Notes: generated from the letters alone by a model not told the origin. Shown: positions 17,645 through 28,601, numbered from the stretch's first letter. The stretch is 64,000 nt of DNA from Flavobacteriales bacterium (GCA_947460825.1 CANHHA010000013.1:1-64000), one strand, 5' to 3'. Numbers and translations: made by a program.

Positions 17645-20600
17645 TTACCTCAATAAATTCACATGCCCAATGTATGCTTTTCTATTGTCCGAGTATGGAG
17701 ACTTTAAGATTATTTTCCAAGTATATGTTCCTTGGGTGATGTCGAATCCATTGGCATCTTTTCCGTCCCAACCGATTTCGTGGTTATGATTTTCCCAAAT
17801 AATTGCACCCCATCGATTGTAAATGAAACAGCTGTATTCATACGGGTCAAAATCCGCTGTGATTATTGGCAACCAAGTTTGGTTATATTCATTGCCATCG
17901 GGTGTAAATGTATTTGGAACAAAAATAAGTTGTGATTCTTGTACTATTACTGTTTGTGTGGCGGTATCTGTACATCCAAAAGTTGTCGAAGCAATCAAAG
18001 TGATTAGGTAATTACCGGAGGATGACGTTGGGAAAGAATGTATTGGTTCAAATTCATTTGAATTCGAACTACCATCTCCAAAATCCCAGTTGTAATAATC
18101 TGCCCCTGAACTATAATTTTCGAAAGTTCCCGTGGTATTCAATACAGTCATTGATTGTGGCGTTACATTGAAATCGGCAATTGGAACAGAATAGGCACAT
18201 AAATAATCAGTAAACGTGGTATCCCAAACACACCCTAGTGCAGTTGTCAATGTCAAGCTTACATCATAGCATCCAGCAGCGTTATAGGTAACTGAAGTGG
18301 TGTTCATACCGGTTGAGGTAATTCCATTTCCAAAATCCCAAAGAGCTGATAAATAAGGAGTACCTGAGGAGGTATTGGTAAGGTTGGCTGTGAACGGAAT
18401 ACAGTTTTCTGTTATTGCAGCGTTGAAGTTAGGTATTGAAGCCGATTCAATGGTGATATTCATATTGTCCGTTCCAATACAGCCATTTTGGTCTGTTCCG
18501 ATAACTGTGTAGGTTGATGTGGTGCTTGGTGTAAAGTTAACTTGATTTACTATCCCATTATTCCATTGATAACTTATCGCGCCTGATCCACTTACTAGGG
18601 TACTTGCTCCTTCGCAAATGCTTTGATCAACTCCTGCGTTCACTGTTGGATTCGCCCAAACGGTTAGAACCATGTTACTGGTGTCTATACATCCATTCGC
18701 ATCCGTTCCTGTTACAAGGTAGGTGACAATTCCCACGGGTGGGGTCCATGTATTTCCGTTAAGTAGTCCATTGTCCCAAACATAGCTAACAGCACCAGAT
18801 CCTGAAATTGTAACAGATGCTCCCGAACATACTTGAATATCGGGTCCAGCATCAACCACTGGAGCTGGAAAAACAGTTACAATTAACGTGTCATATGCAG
18901 GGCAAAGATTGGTGTCCAATCCTATTACAGAAATAATCTCACTGCTTAGCGTTGTATAATTATTGCCATTCAAGGTTCCTGTGCTCCACGTATATGTCGC
19001 TGTTCCAACTGCATTAAGCGGAATATTAAATCCAGGACAAATACTGGTGTCATTACCAGCAAAAACCACAGGTTGTGGCACAATTATTTGCATCGTATCA
19101 TAACCTATACATCCATTAGCATCCAACCCTGTGACACTCCAAAGGCCTGTAGACAAGGGGGTAAAGTAGGACCCGTTGGACACGCCTCCACTCCATTGAT
19201 AACTTACTGCACCTTGTCCCAACAATTGTGTAGAATCCCCGGTACATACAATTTGATCAGGGCCTGCACTTATCCCTGGATTGGAAAATACAGTTAACAC
19301 CATGGAATCTACATTCGTGCAACCATTCAACGAGGTACCAATAACCGTATATGTAATAGAGCCAAGCGGTGGGGTAAACGTTTGACCATTGGTGATTCCA
19401 TTATTCCACTGATACGTATTGGAACCTGTAGCCGTAATAGTAACGGAAGACCCTAAACACACGTTGATATCAGGACCTGCATTTACAAGTGCTCCCGGAT
19501 AAATCGTAATATCCATCGAGTCTTGATTCACACAGCCGTTGTTATCTATACCAACTACAGTCAGTGTAATATTGTTTACAGGTAAATAGGTTCCTCCGTT
19601 GACGGTGCCTGTTTCCCATGTTAATGTTGGTGCACCTGTCGCGGATAAGGTTACTGGCGTACCTGGACAAACAGCGACATTACTTCCGGCATTGACTGGA
19701 GGAAGTGGATAGACGGTAACCGCTTGTGTAAGGGTGTCTGTGCACCCACCCGCATTCGAGGCGATAAGTGAAACATTATATGTTCCTGCATTGGGATAGA
19801 TTTGAATTGGATTCGTTTGCGTAGAATTTGGGCTTCCGTTTCCAAATAACCACGTGTAGCTTACTTGGGCGAGGTTCGGGTCTTGGGTTTGGTTTGTAAA
19901 ACTTACTGTATCATTCATACAGCTGTTATTGAAATTGAAATTAATCACAGGGGGTGGGAGTACAGTAATGGTTTGAGTAATGGTATCTGAACACCCTGCT
20001 TGCGTGGTCACAATGTGTGTTACATTGTATGTGCCTGGATTTTGATAGGTATGCGTTGGATTCATATGAACCGCAGGGTTATTGCCGTTTAATGTAGATC
20101 CATCCCCAAAATTCCATGACCACGAGGATGCCCCCCCATTCGCGAGGAGTACACCGTTTATCGTATTTGGAAGGATGGTAGGAGTACTGTTAAACTGCAT
20201 TGGGGTCCATGGACATGCTGCCGTGTAGGTAAAATTACTTTGAACGGTGGTCGGTATTGCCGAAGCGGTTAATGCGACGGTGCAATTTCCTTGGTTCGAG
20301 AATGATTGCATCGTAACCGTATAACTCGGTGCTGCTGTAGCTGCTAGAACACTTATACTTTGCGTGTTGGCTCCATTGCTCCAATTATAACTTTGGAATC
20401 CTGCAGGCCCTGAAATGTTTATGTTAGGCGAGCCAAAACAATAATCTAAGTCTAAGGTTAAGGGCATACAATCGGCCACCACATAAGCGTATCCATAATG
20501 GCCACTCTGTGCACAATCCTTAGTTGTAAATTCAACAGTGATGTTTTGCCCTATATATGCTTGAAGATTAACCCCAACAATGGTCCATGGAAGCCATTTG

Positions 20601-21106
20601 ACACCCCCACACGTTTGAAAATTTTGACCTGGTTGGCCAGCATACACATTATAAATCCCACAATTACCATTAATTTGATTTCCTGCTTGATTTAATAACC
20701 TCATTTGAAATACCGGTTGCTGAGCAGGCGTATGACCAGGGTCTTGAAGCACACATGCATATTTATAGATGAAAAGAGAGTTTTGAGCAGTAACATTCAT
20801 GGTGTAACGCAATTGTTCGCCTTGAGCACCAGTACTTTGATTGCCTAATCTTGCAGAGCTTGTACTTCCGGGAGGAATCATTTGAAGTCCTCCACACGTA
20901 TTTGGATCAATTCCTTGTGTTGAAATGATGGTATGTCTGCCGTTTACAATCCCAAAAGTGGCTGCAGGACTTGCATATGAACCAGTGTAGCCTTGCCAAT
21001 TCGTAAAATTCCCGCTACTAAAATTAGCATTGGGGCAACCCGCGTTGTTTTGAGCAAAAATCTGAGATATTCCGAAAAGCAGTACAAAGGAAAAATAATA
21101 CTTCAT
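17645..21106 (-). CDS. secreted PKD/Ig-repeat protein with T9SS type B sorting domain (paralogue A)
   Basis: The 1153-residue protein begins with a Sec signal peptide (MKYYFSFVLLFGISQIFAQ). A jelly-roll-like domain (about 20-225, NNAGCPNANFSSGNF, with several cysteines) is followed by PKD-like domains (about 285-385 and 387-468, with WNFGDGS), six tandem 70-residue Ig-like repeats (471-891, each starting V-AG-D--IC and containing GTD-NGC), two more PKD units (about 892-1057) and a type B T9SS sorting domain from IFVPNTFTPDGNEYNQTW to GHVNLLR. It should be exported and attached to the cell surface. It is a close paralogue of the next gene upstream, 31 bases away, and has its own promoter. Confidence 0.93.
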   Translation of the reverse strand: MKYYFSFVLLFGISQIFAQNNAGCPNANFSSGNFTNWQGYTGSYASPAATFGIVNGRHTIISTQGIDPNTCGGLQMIPPGSTSSARLGNQSTGAQGEQLRYTMNVTAQNSLFIYKYACVLQDPGHTPAQQPVFQMRLLNQAGNQINGNCGIYNVYAGQPGQNFQTCGGVKWLPWTIVGVNLQAYIGQNITVEFTTKDCAQSGHYGYAYVVADCMPLTLDLDYCFGSPNINISGPAGFQSYNWSNGANTQSISVLAATAAPSYTVTMQSFSNQGNCTVALTASAIPTTVQSNFTYTAACPWTPMQFNSTPTILPNTINGVLLANGGASSWSWNFGDGSTLNGNNPAVHMNPTHTYQNPGTYNVTHIVTTQAGCSDTITQTITVLPPPVINFNFNNSCMNDTVSFTNQTQDPNLAQVSYTWLFGNGSPNSTQTNPIQIYPNAGTYNVSLIASNAGGCTDTLTQAVTVYPLPPVNAGSNVAVCPGTPVTLSATGAPTLTWETGTVNGGTYLPVNNITLTVVGIDNNGCVNQDSMDITIYPGALVNAGPDINVCLGSSVTITATGSNTYQWNNGITNGQTFTPPLGSITYTVIGTSLNGCTNVDSMVLTVFSNPGISAGPDQIVCTGDSTQLLGQGAVSYQWSGGVSNGSYFTPLSTGLWSVTGLDANGCIGYDTMQIIVPQPVVFAGNDTSICPGFNIPLNAVGTATYTWSTGTLNGNNYTTLSSEIISVIGLDTNLCPAYDTLIVTVFPAPVVDAGPDIQVCSGASVTISGSGAVSYVWDNGLLNGNTWTPPVGIVTYLVTGTDANGCIDTSNMVLTVWANPTVNAGVDQSICEGASTLVSGSGAISYQWNNGIVNQVNFTPSTTSTYTVIGTDQNGCIGTDNMNITIESASIPNFNAAITENCIPFTANLTNTSSGTPYLSALWDFGNGITSTGMNTTSVTYNAAGCYDVSLTLTTALGCVWDTTFTDYLCAYSVPIADFNVTPQSMTVLNTTGTFENYSSGADYYNWDFGDGSSNSNEFEPIHSFPTSSSGNYLITLIASTTFGCTDTATQTVIVQESQLIFVPNTFTPDGNEYNQTWLPIITADFDPYEYSCFIYNRWGAIIWENHNHEIGWDGKDANGFDITQGTYTWKIILKSPYSDNRKAYIGHVNLLR
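18434..19696 (-). repeat. six tandem 70-residue Ig-like repeats (paralogue A)
   Basis: Six in-frame units of about 210 bases begin at residues 471, 541, 612, 681, 751 and 822 of paralogue A. Each has an AG-D/N opening, a cysteine about 8 residues in, a central W followed by G and a NGC near the end, so each probably forms one disulfide-linked beta-sandwich. Units 4-6 resemble units 1-3 of paralogue B in order. Confidence 0.85.
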
Positions 21107-21113
21107 GTGAGCA

Positions 21114-21121
21114 CAAATTTA
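21114..21121 (-). promoter_or_regulatory. promoter of T9SS cargo paralogue A
   Basis: TAAATTTG (-7) is preceded on the minus strand by TTG at 21146-21144 with a 22-base spacer, matching the Bacteroidota promoter layout. Only seven bases separate the box from the ATG at 21106, so the mRNA should have almost no leader. Confidence 0.65.
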
Positions 21122-21137
21122 GCACAATTATGCGGAA

Positions 21138-23981
21138 TTACCTCAATAAGGTTACATGTCCTGTGAAAGCCTTACGTTCATCTCGATAGGGTGACTTAAT
21201 CAAGATTTTCCATGTATACACACCTTCTTGCATCGGCTTTCCATTCAACCTTTTTCCATCCCATCCCACCAAATGGTTATGGTTTTCCCAAATTAATTCG
21301 CCCCATCGGTCGTAAATTAAACAGGTGAACTCGTAGGGATCAAAGTCGGCGGTAATCACAGGAAACCATGTTTGATTGTACTCATTTCCATCTGGAGTAA
21401 AGGTGTTCGGAACGTATAAAAGTTGTGTTTCTGTTAATGTAACTACACGATTGGTGGTATCCGTACAACCATTATCCGTGTATACAATTAATGTAACCAG
21501 ATAATTAGCAGTGGTTGTATTGGGGAAGAAATGAACCGGTTCAAACTCTGTTGATGTAGTTCCATCGCCAAAATCCCATGCGTAAGAACTACCACCAGCG
21601 CTTTGGTTGATCATGGAGCTCGTGTTTTCCAAATCAGTAATATTCATTGGGCTGGGCTCAAAATCCGCTATCGGTAACACATAACTGCACAAGTAGTCTG
21701 TAATTAAGATATCCCATTCACAGCCCAAGGCTGTCGTTAATGTTAAGCCTACGTCATAGCAGCCCGGACTATTGTACGTATAAGAAATTGGTCCCGCTCC
21801 GGTTGCAGTAGCTCCGTTTCCAAAAGTCCAAACTGCCTGGGTAAAAGGAGTTCCTGTAGATGTGTTATTCAGCGTGAATGAAAATGGCGTACAATCCGCT
21901 AATACGGGCGCATTAAACGAAGGATAGGCTGCAGGTTCAATGGTAATATTCATGTCATCCGTTCCGGTACAGCCGTTATTGTCCGTTCCAATTACGGTGT
22001 AGGTGGTATTGATTGTAGGGATAAAATAGTCGTTGTTTAGAATGCCATTATCCCAAACATAGGTACTTGCTCCTGAACCGGATAGTAGTGTTGAATCACC
22101 TTCGCAAATTGATTGATCATTTCCTGCAGTTACCACTGGGTTTGCCCATGTGGTTAATATCATTTGGTCGGAATCAATACATCCGTTAGCATCTGTTCCT
22201 GTTACGGTATACGTTACCACACCAACGGGTGGAGTGAAGGTTTGACCGTCAATTAATCCATTATTCCATGAGTAGTTAGCGACTCCAGATCCCGTAATAG
22301 TAACGCTTGTTCCCGAACACTCACTGATGTCAGGCCCTGCATCTACGACCGCTGCAGGGAAAAGAGTAATGTTTAACGAATCTGAATTAATGCATCCATT
22401 GGCATCTGTACCAACTACCGTTAGCATTTCACTTGCTTGTGGAACATAAGGTGATCCATTGGCTGTTCCCGTTTCCCAACTATAGGTTACTGCGCCCGTT
22501 GCGTTGAGTGGAATGCTAAAACCAGGGCAGATTGTTGTGTCATTACCCGCAAATACAGGAGGAAGCGGATGAATTGTTACGGATTGATATAAGGTGTCTG
22601 TGCACCCCCCCACGTTGGTGGCGGCCAATCCCAGTTGAAACGTTCCAGCTTGCTGATAAGTGTGCGATGCATTTGTCGTTATGTCATTTGCACTCCCGTC
22701 ACCCCATAGCCACTCATAAGTAACCTGAGCAAGATTTGGGTCTTGGGTGTTATTTGTTGTGTTAACAACATTAAAAACACAGGCGTTGTTGAACGTGAAG
22801 TTGATCGTAGGTGGAGGCAGTACATTGATGGTTTGTGAAATTGTATCGCTACATCCCGCTTGAGTGAATACAATATGTGTAACGGTGTATGTTCCTGGAT
22901 TAGCATAAACGTGCGTTGGGTTTTGATGCACCGCGGGGTTGCTTCCTGATAGGGTAGAAAGATCCCCAAAGTCCCAAAACCATGAGGCTGCGCCGCCGTT
23001 AGCAAGGACTACTCCATTTATGGAGGTTGGCAAGATGGTTGGGGTACTGTTAAATTGGGTAGGAGACCACGGGCAAGCTTGTGTAACAGTGAAGTTGTTA
23101 TTTACCGTTGTTGGAATGGCTTGCGCTGTAAGCGAAACCGTACAATTACCTTGATTAGAAAAGGATTGCATGGTTACAGTATAAGTAGGCAAGGCTGTGG
23201 CAACAGGTACCGAAATAGACTGCGTGTTTTGTCCCGAACTCCAGTTATAGCTTTGAAATCCTGCAGGACCAGAAATATTGATTGTGTTGGCTCCAAAACA
23301 ATAATCTAAATCCAGAATTAATGGCATACAATCGGCTACTACGTAGGCATAGCCAAAATGACCTGAATAATCGCAATCTTTTGTGGTGAATTCTATCGTG
23401 ACTTGCTGTCCAGTGTAAGCCGTTAGATTAACGCCAACAATAGTCCATGGCAACCACTTTACGCCACCACATGTTTGAAAATTTTGGCCCGGTTGCCCGC
23501 CATATACCGTATATTGTCCACAGTTACCACCAATTTGGGTGCCGTTTTGGTCCAACAAACGCATTTGAAATACGGGCTGCGCATTTGGTGGGTGTCCCGG
23601 ATCTTCTAAAACGGCAGCATATTTGTAAATAAATAATGCATTTTGAGGGGTTACCATCATGGTGTATTTTAACTGTTCGCCTTCTGCCCCGGTATTCGAA
23701 TTTCCTAGCCGCGCAGAGGAGGTGCTTCCTGGTGGCACAAGTGGTAAGCCCCCGCAAGAAAACGGATCGGTTCCTGCGCCCGTCATAATGGTATGTCTGC
23801 CGGCAACAATACCCATACTCGCTGCTGGATTTGAGTAATTCCCTGTAAATCCTTGCCAATTGGTAAAATTACCCATGCTTAGATTAGCATTTGGACATCC
23901 AGCATTGTTCTGTGCAATTGCATTGAAGTGCGCAAAAACTAGAATAACAAACGAATAAAATAAAGGGCGCAATGAAAGCAT
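21138..23981 (-). CDS. secreted PKD/Ig-repeat protein with T9SS type B sorting domain (paralogue B)
   Basis: This 947-residue protein has the same plan as paralogue A: signal peptide (ending near AIAQ), jelly-roll-like domain (about 25-230), PKD domains (about 290-475), Ig-like repeats (476-686, three units instead of six), further PKD units (about 687-852) and a type B T9SS sorting domain from LYVPNTFTPDGNEYNQTW to GHVTLLR. Flanking domains align with A almost without gaps, so the length difference of 206 residues is accounted for by the missing three repeats. It is the first gene of the minus-strand cargo run and has a good promoter at 23996-24003. Confidence 0.93.
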   Translation of the reverse strand: MLSLRPLFYSFVILVFAHFNAIAQNNAGCPNANLSMGNFTNWQGFTGNYSNPAASMGIVAGRHTIMTGAGTDPFSCGGLPLVPPGSTSSARLGNSNTGAEGEQLKYTMMVTPQNALFIYKYAAVLEDPGHPPNAQPVFQMRLLDQNGTQIGGNCGQYTVYGGQPGQNFQTCGGVKWLPWTIVGVNLTAYTGQQVTIEFTTKDCDYSGHFGYAYVVADCMPLILDLDYCFGANTINISGPAGFQSYNWSSGQNTQSISVPVATALPTYTVTMQSFSNQGNCTVSLTAQAIPTTVNNNFTVTQACPWSPTQFNSTPTILPTSINGVVLANGGAASWFWDFGDLSTLSGSNPAVHQNPTHVYANPGTYTVTHIVFTQAGCSDTISQTINVLPPPTINFTFNNACVFNVVNTTNNTQDPNLAQVTYEWLWGDGSANDITTNASHTYQQAGTFQLGLAATNVGGCTDTLYQSVTIHPLPPVFAGNDTTICPGFSIPLNATGAVTYSWETGTANGSPYVPQASEMLTVVGTDANGCINSDSLNITLFPAAVVDAGPDISECSGTSVTITGSGVANYSWNNGLIDGQTFTPPVGVVTYTVTGTDANGCIDSDQMILTTWANPVVTAGNDQSICEGDSTLLSGSGASTYVWDNGILNNDYFIPTINTTYTVIGTDNNGCTGTDDMNITIEPAAYPSFNAPVLADCTPFSFTLNNTSTGTPFTQAVWTFGNGATATGAGPISYTYNSPGCYDVGLTLTTALGCEWDILITDYLCSYVLPIADFEPSPMNITDLENTSSMINQSAGGSSYAWDFGDGTTSTEFEPVHFFPNTTTANYLVTLIVYTDNGCTDTTNRVVTLTETQLLYVPNTFTPDGNEYNQTWFPVITADFDPYEFTCLIYDRWGELIWENHNHLVGWDGKRLNGKPMQEGVYTWKILIKSPYRDERKAFTGHVTLLR
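21924..22556 (-). repeat. three tandem 70-residue Ig-like repeats (paralogue B)
   Basis: Units begin at residues 476 (VFAGNDTTICPGF), 546 (VDAGPDISECSG) and 617 (VTAGNDQSICEG). They correspond by sequence to units 4, 5 and 6 of paralogue A (VFAGNDTSICPGF, VDAGPDIQVCSG, VNAGVDQSICEG). Confidence 0.85.
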
Positions 23982-23995
23982 AGTAATTAGGTATT

Positions 23996-24028
23996 CAAAT
24001 ATATGTATATTTTTTTAGCTTAACCAAA
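23996..24028 (-). promoter_or_regulatory. promoter of T9SS cargo paralogue B
   Basis: On the minus strand TTTG (24028-24025) is followed by 21 bases and then TATATTTG (24003-23996), a full match to the Bacteroidota -33/-7 layout. The ATG is 14 bases beyond the -7 box. The remaining part of the AT-rich 215-base gap up to gdhA shows only the gdhA promoter box. Confidence 0.75.
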
Positions 24029-24164
24029 CGAATTAACGTACGATATGATTAAATTAAAGTTGCTTGATCATACATTAATTACAAGTAAAATAACCATTAA
24101 TTTAGTGTCACTTTAACACTTAGTCTTTGTTGAAAAATATTAACTAGGCAACTTAAAAACTTGT

Positions 24165-24172
24165 TACATTTG
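24165..24172 (+). promoter_or_regulatory. -7 promoter box of gdhA
   Basis: TACATTTG fits TAnnTTTG and would start transcription about 20 bases before ATG 24197. No -33 TTG at normal spacing was found. Confidence 0.55.
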
Positions 24173-24175
24173 TAA

Positions 24176-25552
<1,377 letters not shown>

Positions 25553-25575
25553 AATCATTTATTCAAAACTCTTAC

Positions 25576-25598
25576 AACCCACCTCGGTGGGTTTTTTT
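25576..25598 (+). terminator. rho-independent terminator of gdhA
   Basis: ACCCAC and GTGGGT pair around a CTCG loop and are followed by a run of T. It lies 23 bases after the gdhA stop and just before the promoter box of the E1 gene. Confidence 0.85.
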
Positions 25599-25604
25599 AT
25601 TTGT

Positions 25605-25612
25605 TAAATTTG
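25605..25612 (+). promoter_or_regulatory. -7 promoter box of the E1 gene
   Basis: TAAATTTG fits TAnnTTTG and is only four bases from the GTG start at 25617, so transcription should begin at or next to the start codon (leaderless mRNA). Confidence 0.55.
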
Positions 25613-25616
25613 CAGC

Positions 25617-27617
25617 GTGGATAATATACTAGACCAATTACATATAACGTACGATCGAACTGGCTTCGACAACGAAGAATTAATAAATATTTACAAAGCG
25701 ATTCTACTTCCGCGACTGATTGAAGAAAAGATGCTCATCTTGCTTCGTCAAGGGAAAATCACCAAGTGGTTCTCAGGCTGGGGGCAGGAAGGTATCTCTG
25801 TAGGCTGTGCTTATGCATTGCAATCGGATGAATATATTTTACCGATGCACCGAAATTTAGGAGTGTTTACTACAAGAGAAATTCCGTTAAATCGCCTGTT
25901 TGCTCAATTTCAGGGTAAAATGTCAGGATTTACGAAAGGACGAGACCGTTCCTTTCATTTTGGTTCCAACGAGCACCATTTGGTAGGAATGATTTCTCAC
26001 CTAGGACCTCAATTGGGCATTGCAGACGGGATTGCCCTAGCGCATAAACTCAAGAAAAGCAACAAGGCTACCTTGGTTTTTTCAGGTGATGGTGGCGCTT
26101 CAGAAGGAGATTTTCATGAGGCCTTAAATGTTGCCGCGGTTTGGGACTTGCCCGTAATTTTTTGTATCGAAAATAATGCATGGGGCCTTTCAACCCCATC
26201 AAACGAGCAATTTAAGTGTAAACAATTTATTGATAAAGGGATTGGTTATGGAATGAATGCAATCCAAGTGGATGGCAATAATATTCTAGCAGTGATTCGG
26301 GCTATTCGAACGATTGCCGAAGAAATACGCATGAATCCAAAGCCGTATTTGGTAGAATTGATGTCTTTTAGAATGCGGGGTCATGAAGAAGCGTCAGGAA
26401 CAAAATATTATCCAGAAGGTATTCAAGATAAATGGGCGCTTAAAGATCCTGTATCAAATTTTGAGTTTTTTCTACTTCAAGAAAAGCTCTTAAATGAAGA
26501 TGATATCACAAAAATCAAAGATGGGTTTAAAGCGGATATTCAACGCTCATTTGATGAGGCAAATGCTGAATCGGCTATTGTCCCTTCTTTAACACAAGAA
26601 CTTTCTGATTTGTATGCTGCTAACTCGGCACAAGTCATTCCTCCAAATGGAGAGTCTAAGGAAATTCGGTTCATTGATGCCATACAAGAAGGCTTGAGTC
26701 AAAGCATGGAAAGACATCCGAATCTTGTACTTATGGGACAAGACATAGCGGAGTATGGTGGGGCCTTTAAAGTGACTGAAGGATTTGTGGATAAATTCGG
26801 GAAAGACCGGGTGAGAAACACTCCACTGTGCGAGTCGGCAATCGTTGGGGCAGGATTAGGGCTGTCAATTTCCGGAATGAAAGCGATGGTGGAGATGCAG
26901 TTTGCGGATTTCGTTACCTGCGGATTTAACCAAATCATAAATAACTTAGCCAAAATTCATTGGCGGTGGGGACAACATGCCGACGTAGTAGTTAGGATGC
27001 CAACCGGAGCAGGTGCTGCGGCAGGTCCATTTCACTCTCAAAGCAATGAAGCTTGGTTTACACATACTCCGGGGTTAAAAGTAGTTTATCCTTCCAATCC
27101 GTTTGATGCCAAAGGCTTATTGAATGCTTCCATCGAAGATCCAAATCCCGTACTTTTCTTCGAACATAAGGCCCTCTATCGAAGCGCCAAAGGAATGGTT
27201 CCCAGTGCGTACTATCAATTGGAAATCGGTAAGGCAGCTGTCGCGAGCGAAGGAATGCTAGTCAGTATCATTACTTATGGTTTTGGCGTACATTGGGCTT
27301 TGGAGTTAAAAGAGGAACGTGGTTTAGATATTGAAATCATTGACTTGAGAACCCTTTTGCCTTTAGATACTGAATGTATCTATAACTCGGTGAGAAAAAC
27401 TGGAAAAGCACTGATTCTTCACGAGGATTCCTTATTTGGTGGAATTGGAGGTGAGATTTCAGCATTGATTAATGAACATTGCTTTGAATCCTTAGATGCG
27501 CCCGTTAGAAGAGTTGGATCCCTAGATACCCCAATACCTTTTGCCGTAGCCTTGGAAGAGCAGTTCCTTCCTAAAAAACGCTTCGAAGAGACCTTATTGG
27601 AGTTAATGGCCTATTGA
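25617..27617 (+). CDS. 2-oxoacid dehydrogenase E1, fused alpha and beta subunits
   Basis: The 666-residue protein joins E1-alpha (about 1-325) and E1-beta (about 345-666), the thiamine-diphosphate component that decarboxylates a 2-oxoacid and loads the lipoyl arm of E2. In the alpha half the ThDP/Mg motif runs from GDG at 157-159 to N186-N187 (FCIENNAWGLSTP). The beta half carries MGQDIAEYGGAFKVTEGF and the metal/ThDP-contact region LCESAIVGAGLGLSISG. The fused form is usual for Bacteroidota branched-chain-type enzymes, so a branched-chain 2-oxoacid is the likely substrate; pyruvate cannot be excluded. The start is a GTG: the next in-frame ATG is about 110 bases downstream and would remove conserved sequence. 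E3 is lpdA at 3386. Confidence 0.92.
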   Translation: MDNILDQLHITYDRTGFDNEELINIYKAILLPRLIEEKMLILLRQGKITKWFSGWGQEGISVGCAYALQSDEYILPMHRNLGVFTTREIPLNRLFAQFQGKMSGFTKGRDRSFHFGSNEHHLVGMISHLGPQLGIADGIALAHKLKKSNKATLVFSGDGGASEGDFHEALNVAAVWDLPVIFCIENNAWGLSTPSNEQFKCKQFIDKGIGYGMNAIQVDGNNILAVIRAIRTIAEEIRMNPKPYLVELMSFRMRGHEEASGTKYYPEGIQDKWALKDPVSNFEFFLLQEKLLNEDDITKIKDGFKADIQRSFDEANAESAIVPSLTQELSDLYAANSAQVIPPNGESKEIRFIDAIQEGLSQSMERHPNLVLMGQDIAEYGGAFKVTEGFVDKFGKDRVRNTPLCESAIVGAGLGLSISGMKAMVEMQFADFVTCGFNQIINNLAKIHWRWGQHADVVVRMPTGAGAAAGPFHSQSNEAWFTHTPGLKVVYPSNPFDAKGLLNASIEDPNPVLFFEHKALYRSAKGMVPSAYYQLEIGKAAVASEGMLVSIITYGFGVHWALELKEERGLDIEIIDLRTLLPLDTECIYNSVRKTGKALILHEDSLFGGIGGEISALINEHCFESLDAPVRRVGSLDTPIPFAVALEEQFLPKKRFEETLLELMAY

Positions 27618-28510
27618 TGATTTCTGGGGTGAAAGGTTAAAATAGCCTCTCGCAAAAATCGTTGGTCCATATGGGTGTATATCTCGGTGGTCGTGATTGA
27701 TTCATGTCCCAACATTTCTTGAATCGCCCGTAAATTCGCCCCGCCTTCTAACAAATGCGTAGCAAAGGAATGCCTAAACGTGTGTGGAGATATATTCTTT
27801 TGTAATCCAATGGATTCCGCCAATTGTTTGATGATCGTAAAAATCATTACTCGTGTTAGACGTTTACCCCTTCGATTTAAAAACACAATCTGTTCATCAC
27901 CTTTGTATATATCTAGTTTTTTACGCTGATGATCTACATACCAAGTAATCTCTTTTTCTACCGATTTACTTATTGGAACCAAACGCTCCTTGTTGCCTTT
28001 TCCAATGACTCGCATATATCCTTCGTCGTAAAACAAATCCGATTGTTTCAGATTTACCAATTCACTGACACGAATGCCACAACTGTATAAGGTTTCTAAG
28101 ATTGCGCGGTTTCGATGCCCCTCGGGTTTTGAAACGTCAATGGCCGCGATTAATGCGTCAATCTCCTCCATATCGAGCACTTCGGGGAGTTTACGCCCGA
28201 TTTTTGGTTGTTCCAACAGCTCACTCGGGTCGTTTTGAATGAGTTGCTCAAGGAGTAAAAAACCGAAAAATTGCTTGATCCCCGAGATAATTCTAGCCTG
28301 GGTTCTTGCGCTTAACCCCAAATCATATAGCAGCGAAACAAATTGTTTTAAGTCCTGATAGGAAATGCTTGTCGGGGAGACTTTATTCGAAATACAAAAA
28401 TCACGTAATTTCATTAAGTCCTGTTGGTAGGCCAGACACGAATTCTCTGAGAGCCCTTTTTCAATTCTCAGATAGGAAATAAATTGCTTTGATAATTGAT
28501 CCCAGGTCAC
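27611..28510 (-). CDS. xerD: site-specific tyrosine recombinase, XerD-like
   Basis: The 299-residue recombinase resolves chromosome dimers at dif with FtsK and a XerC partner. It has the SAM-like N-terminal core-binding domain (about 1-90) and the catalytic domain with the full set of residues: Arg147 (SCGIRVSEL), Lys171 (GKGNKERLVP), His243 and Arg246 (HTFRHSFATHLLEGG), His269 (LGHESITTT) and nucleophile Tyr278 (IYTH). Length and motif spacing are those of housekeeping XerC/D rather than a phage integrase, and no att-like repeats or mobile genes surround it. Its 3' end overlaps the E1 gene by seven bases. Confidence 0.92.
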   Translation of the reverse strand: MTWDQLSKQFISYLRIEKGLSENSCLAYQQDLMKLRDFCISNKVSPTSISYQDLKQFVSLLYDLGLSARTQARIISGIKQFFGFLLLEQLIQNDPSELLEQPKIGRKLPEVLDMEEIDALIAAIDVSKPEGHRNRAILETLYSCGIRVSELVNLKQSDLFYDEGYMRVIGKGNKERLVPISKSVEKEITWYVDHQRKKLDIYKGDEQIVFLNRRGKRLTRVMIFTIIKQLAESIGLQKNISPHTFRHSFATHLLEGGANLRAIQEMLGHESITTTEIYTHMDQRFLREAILTFHPRNHQ

Positions 28511-28549
28511 GGTTTAGATTAATTTACACCTACATGTATTGCTGTATTT

Positions 28550-28557
28550 CAAAGTTA
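28550..28557 (-). promoter_or_regulatory. -7 promoter box of xerD
   Basis: TAACTTTG on the minus strand fits TAnnTTTG and would give a leader of about 35 bases before the xerD ATG at 28510. Confidence 0.45.
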
Positions 28558-28601
28558 CTAGAATAAGTGCATGAATGGTAAAATTCCCTTATTTTTACTG
28601 C

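Noticed and set aside
18434-22556. Regularly spaced repeats that could suggest a CRISPR array
   Set aside because: The period is about 210 bases, the units are diverged and they are in frame within protein repeats; there are no short identical direct repeats or cas genes.
27611-28510. Integrase of a mobile element
   Set aside because: The recombinase has housekeeping XerD length and motifs, no attachment repeats are visible, and flanking genes are core metabolism.
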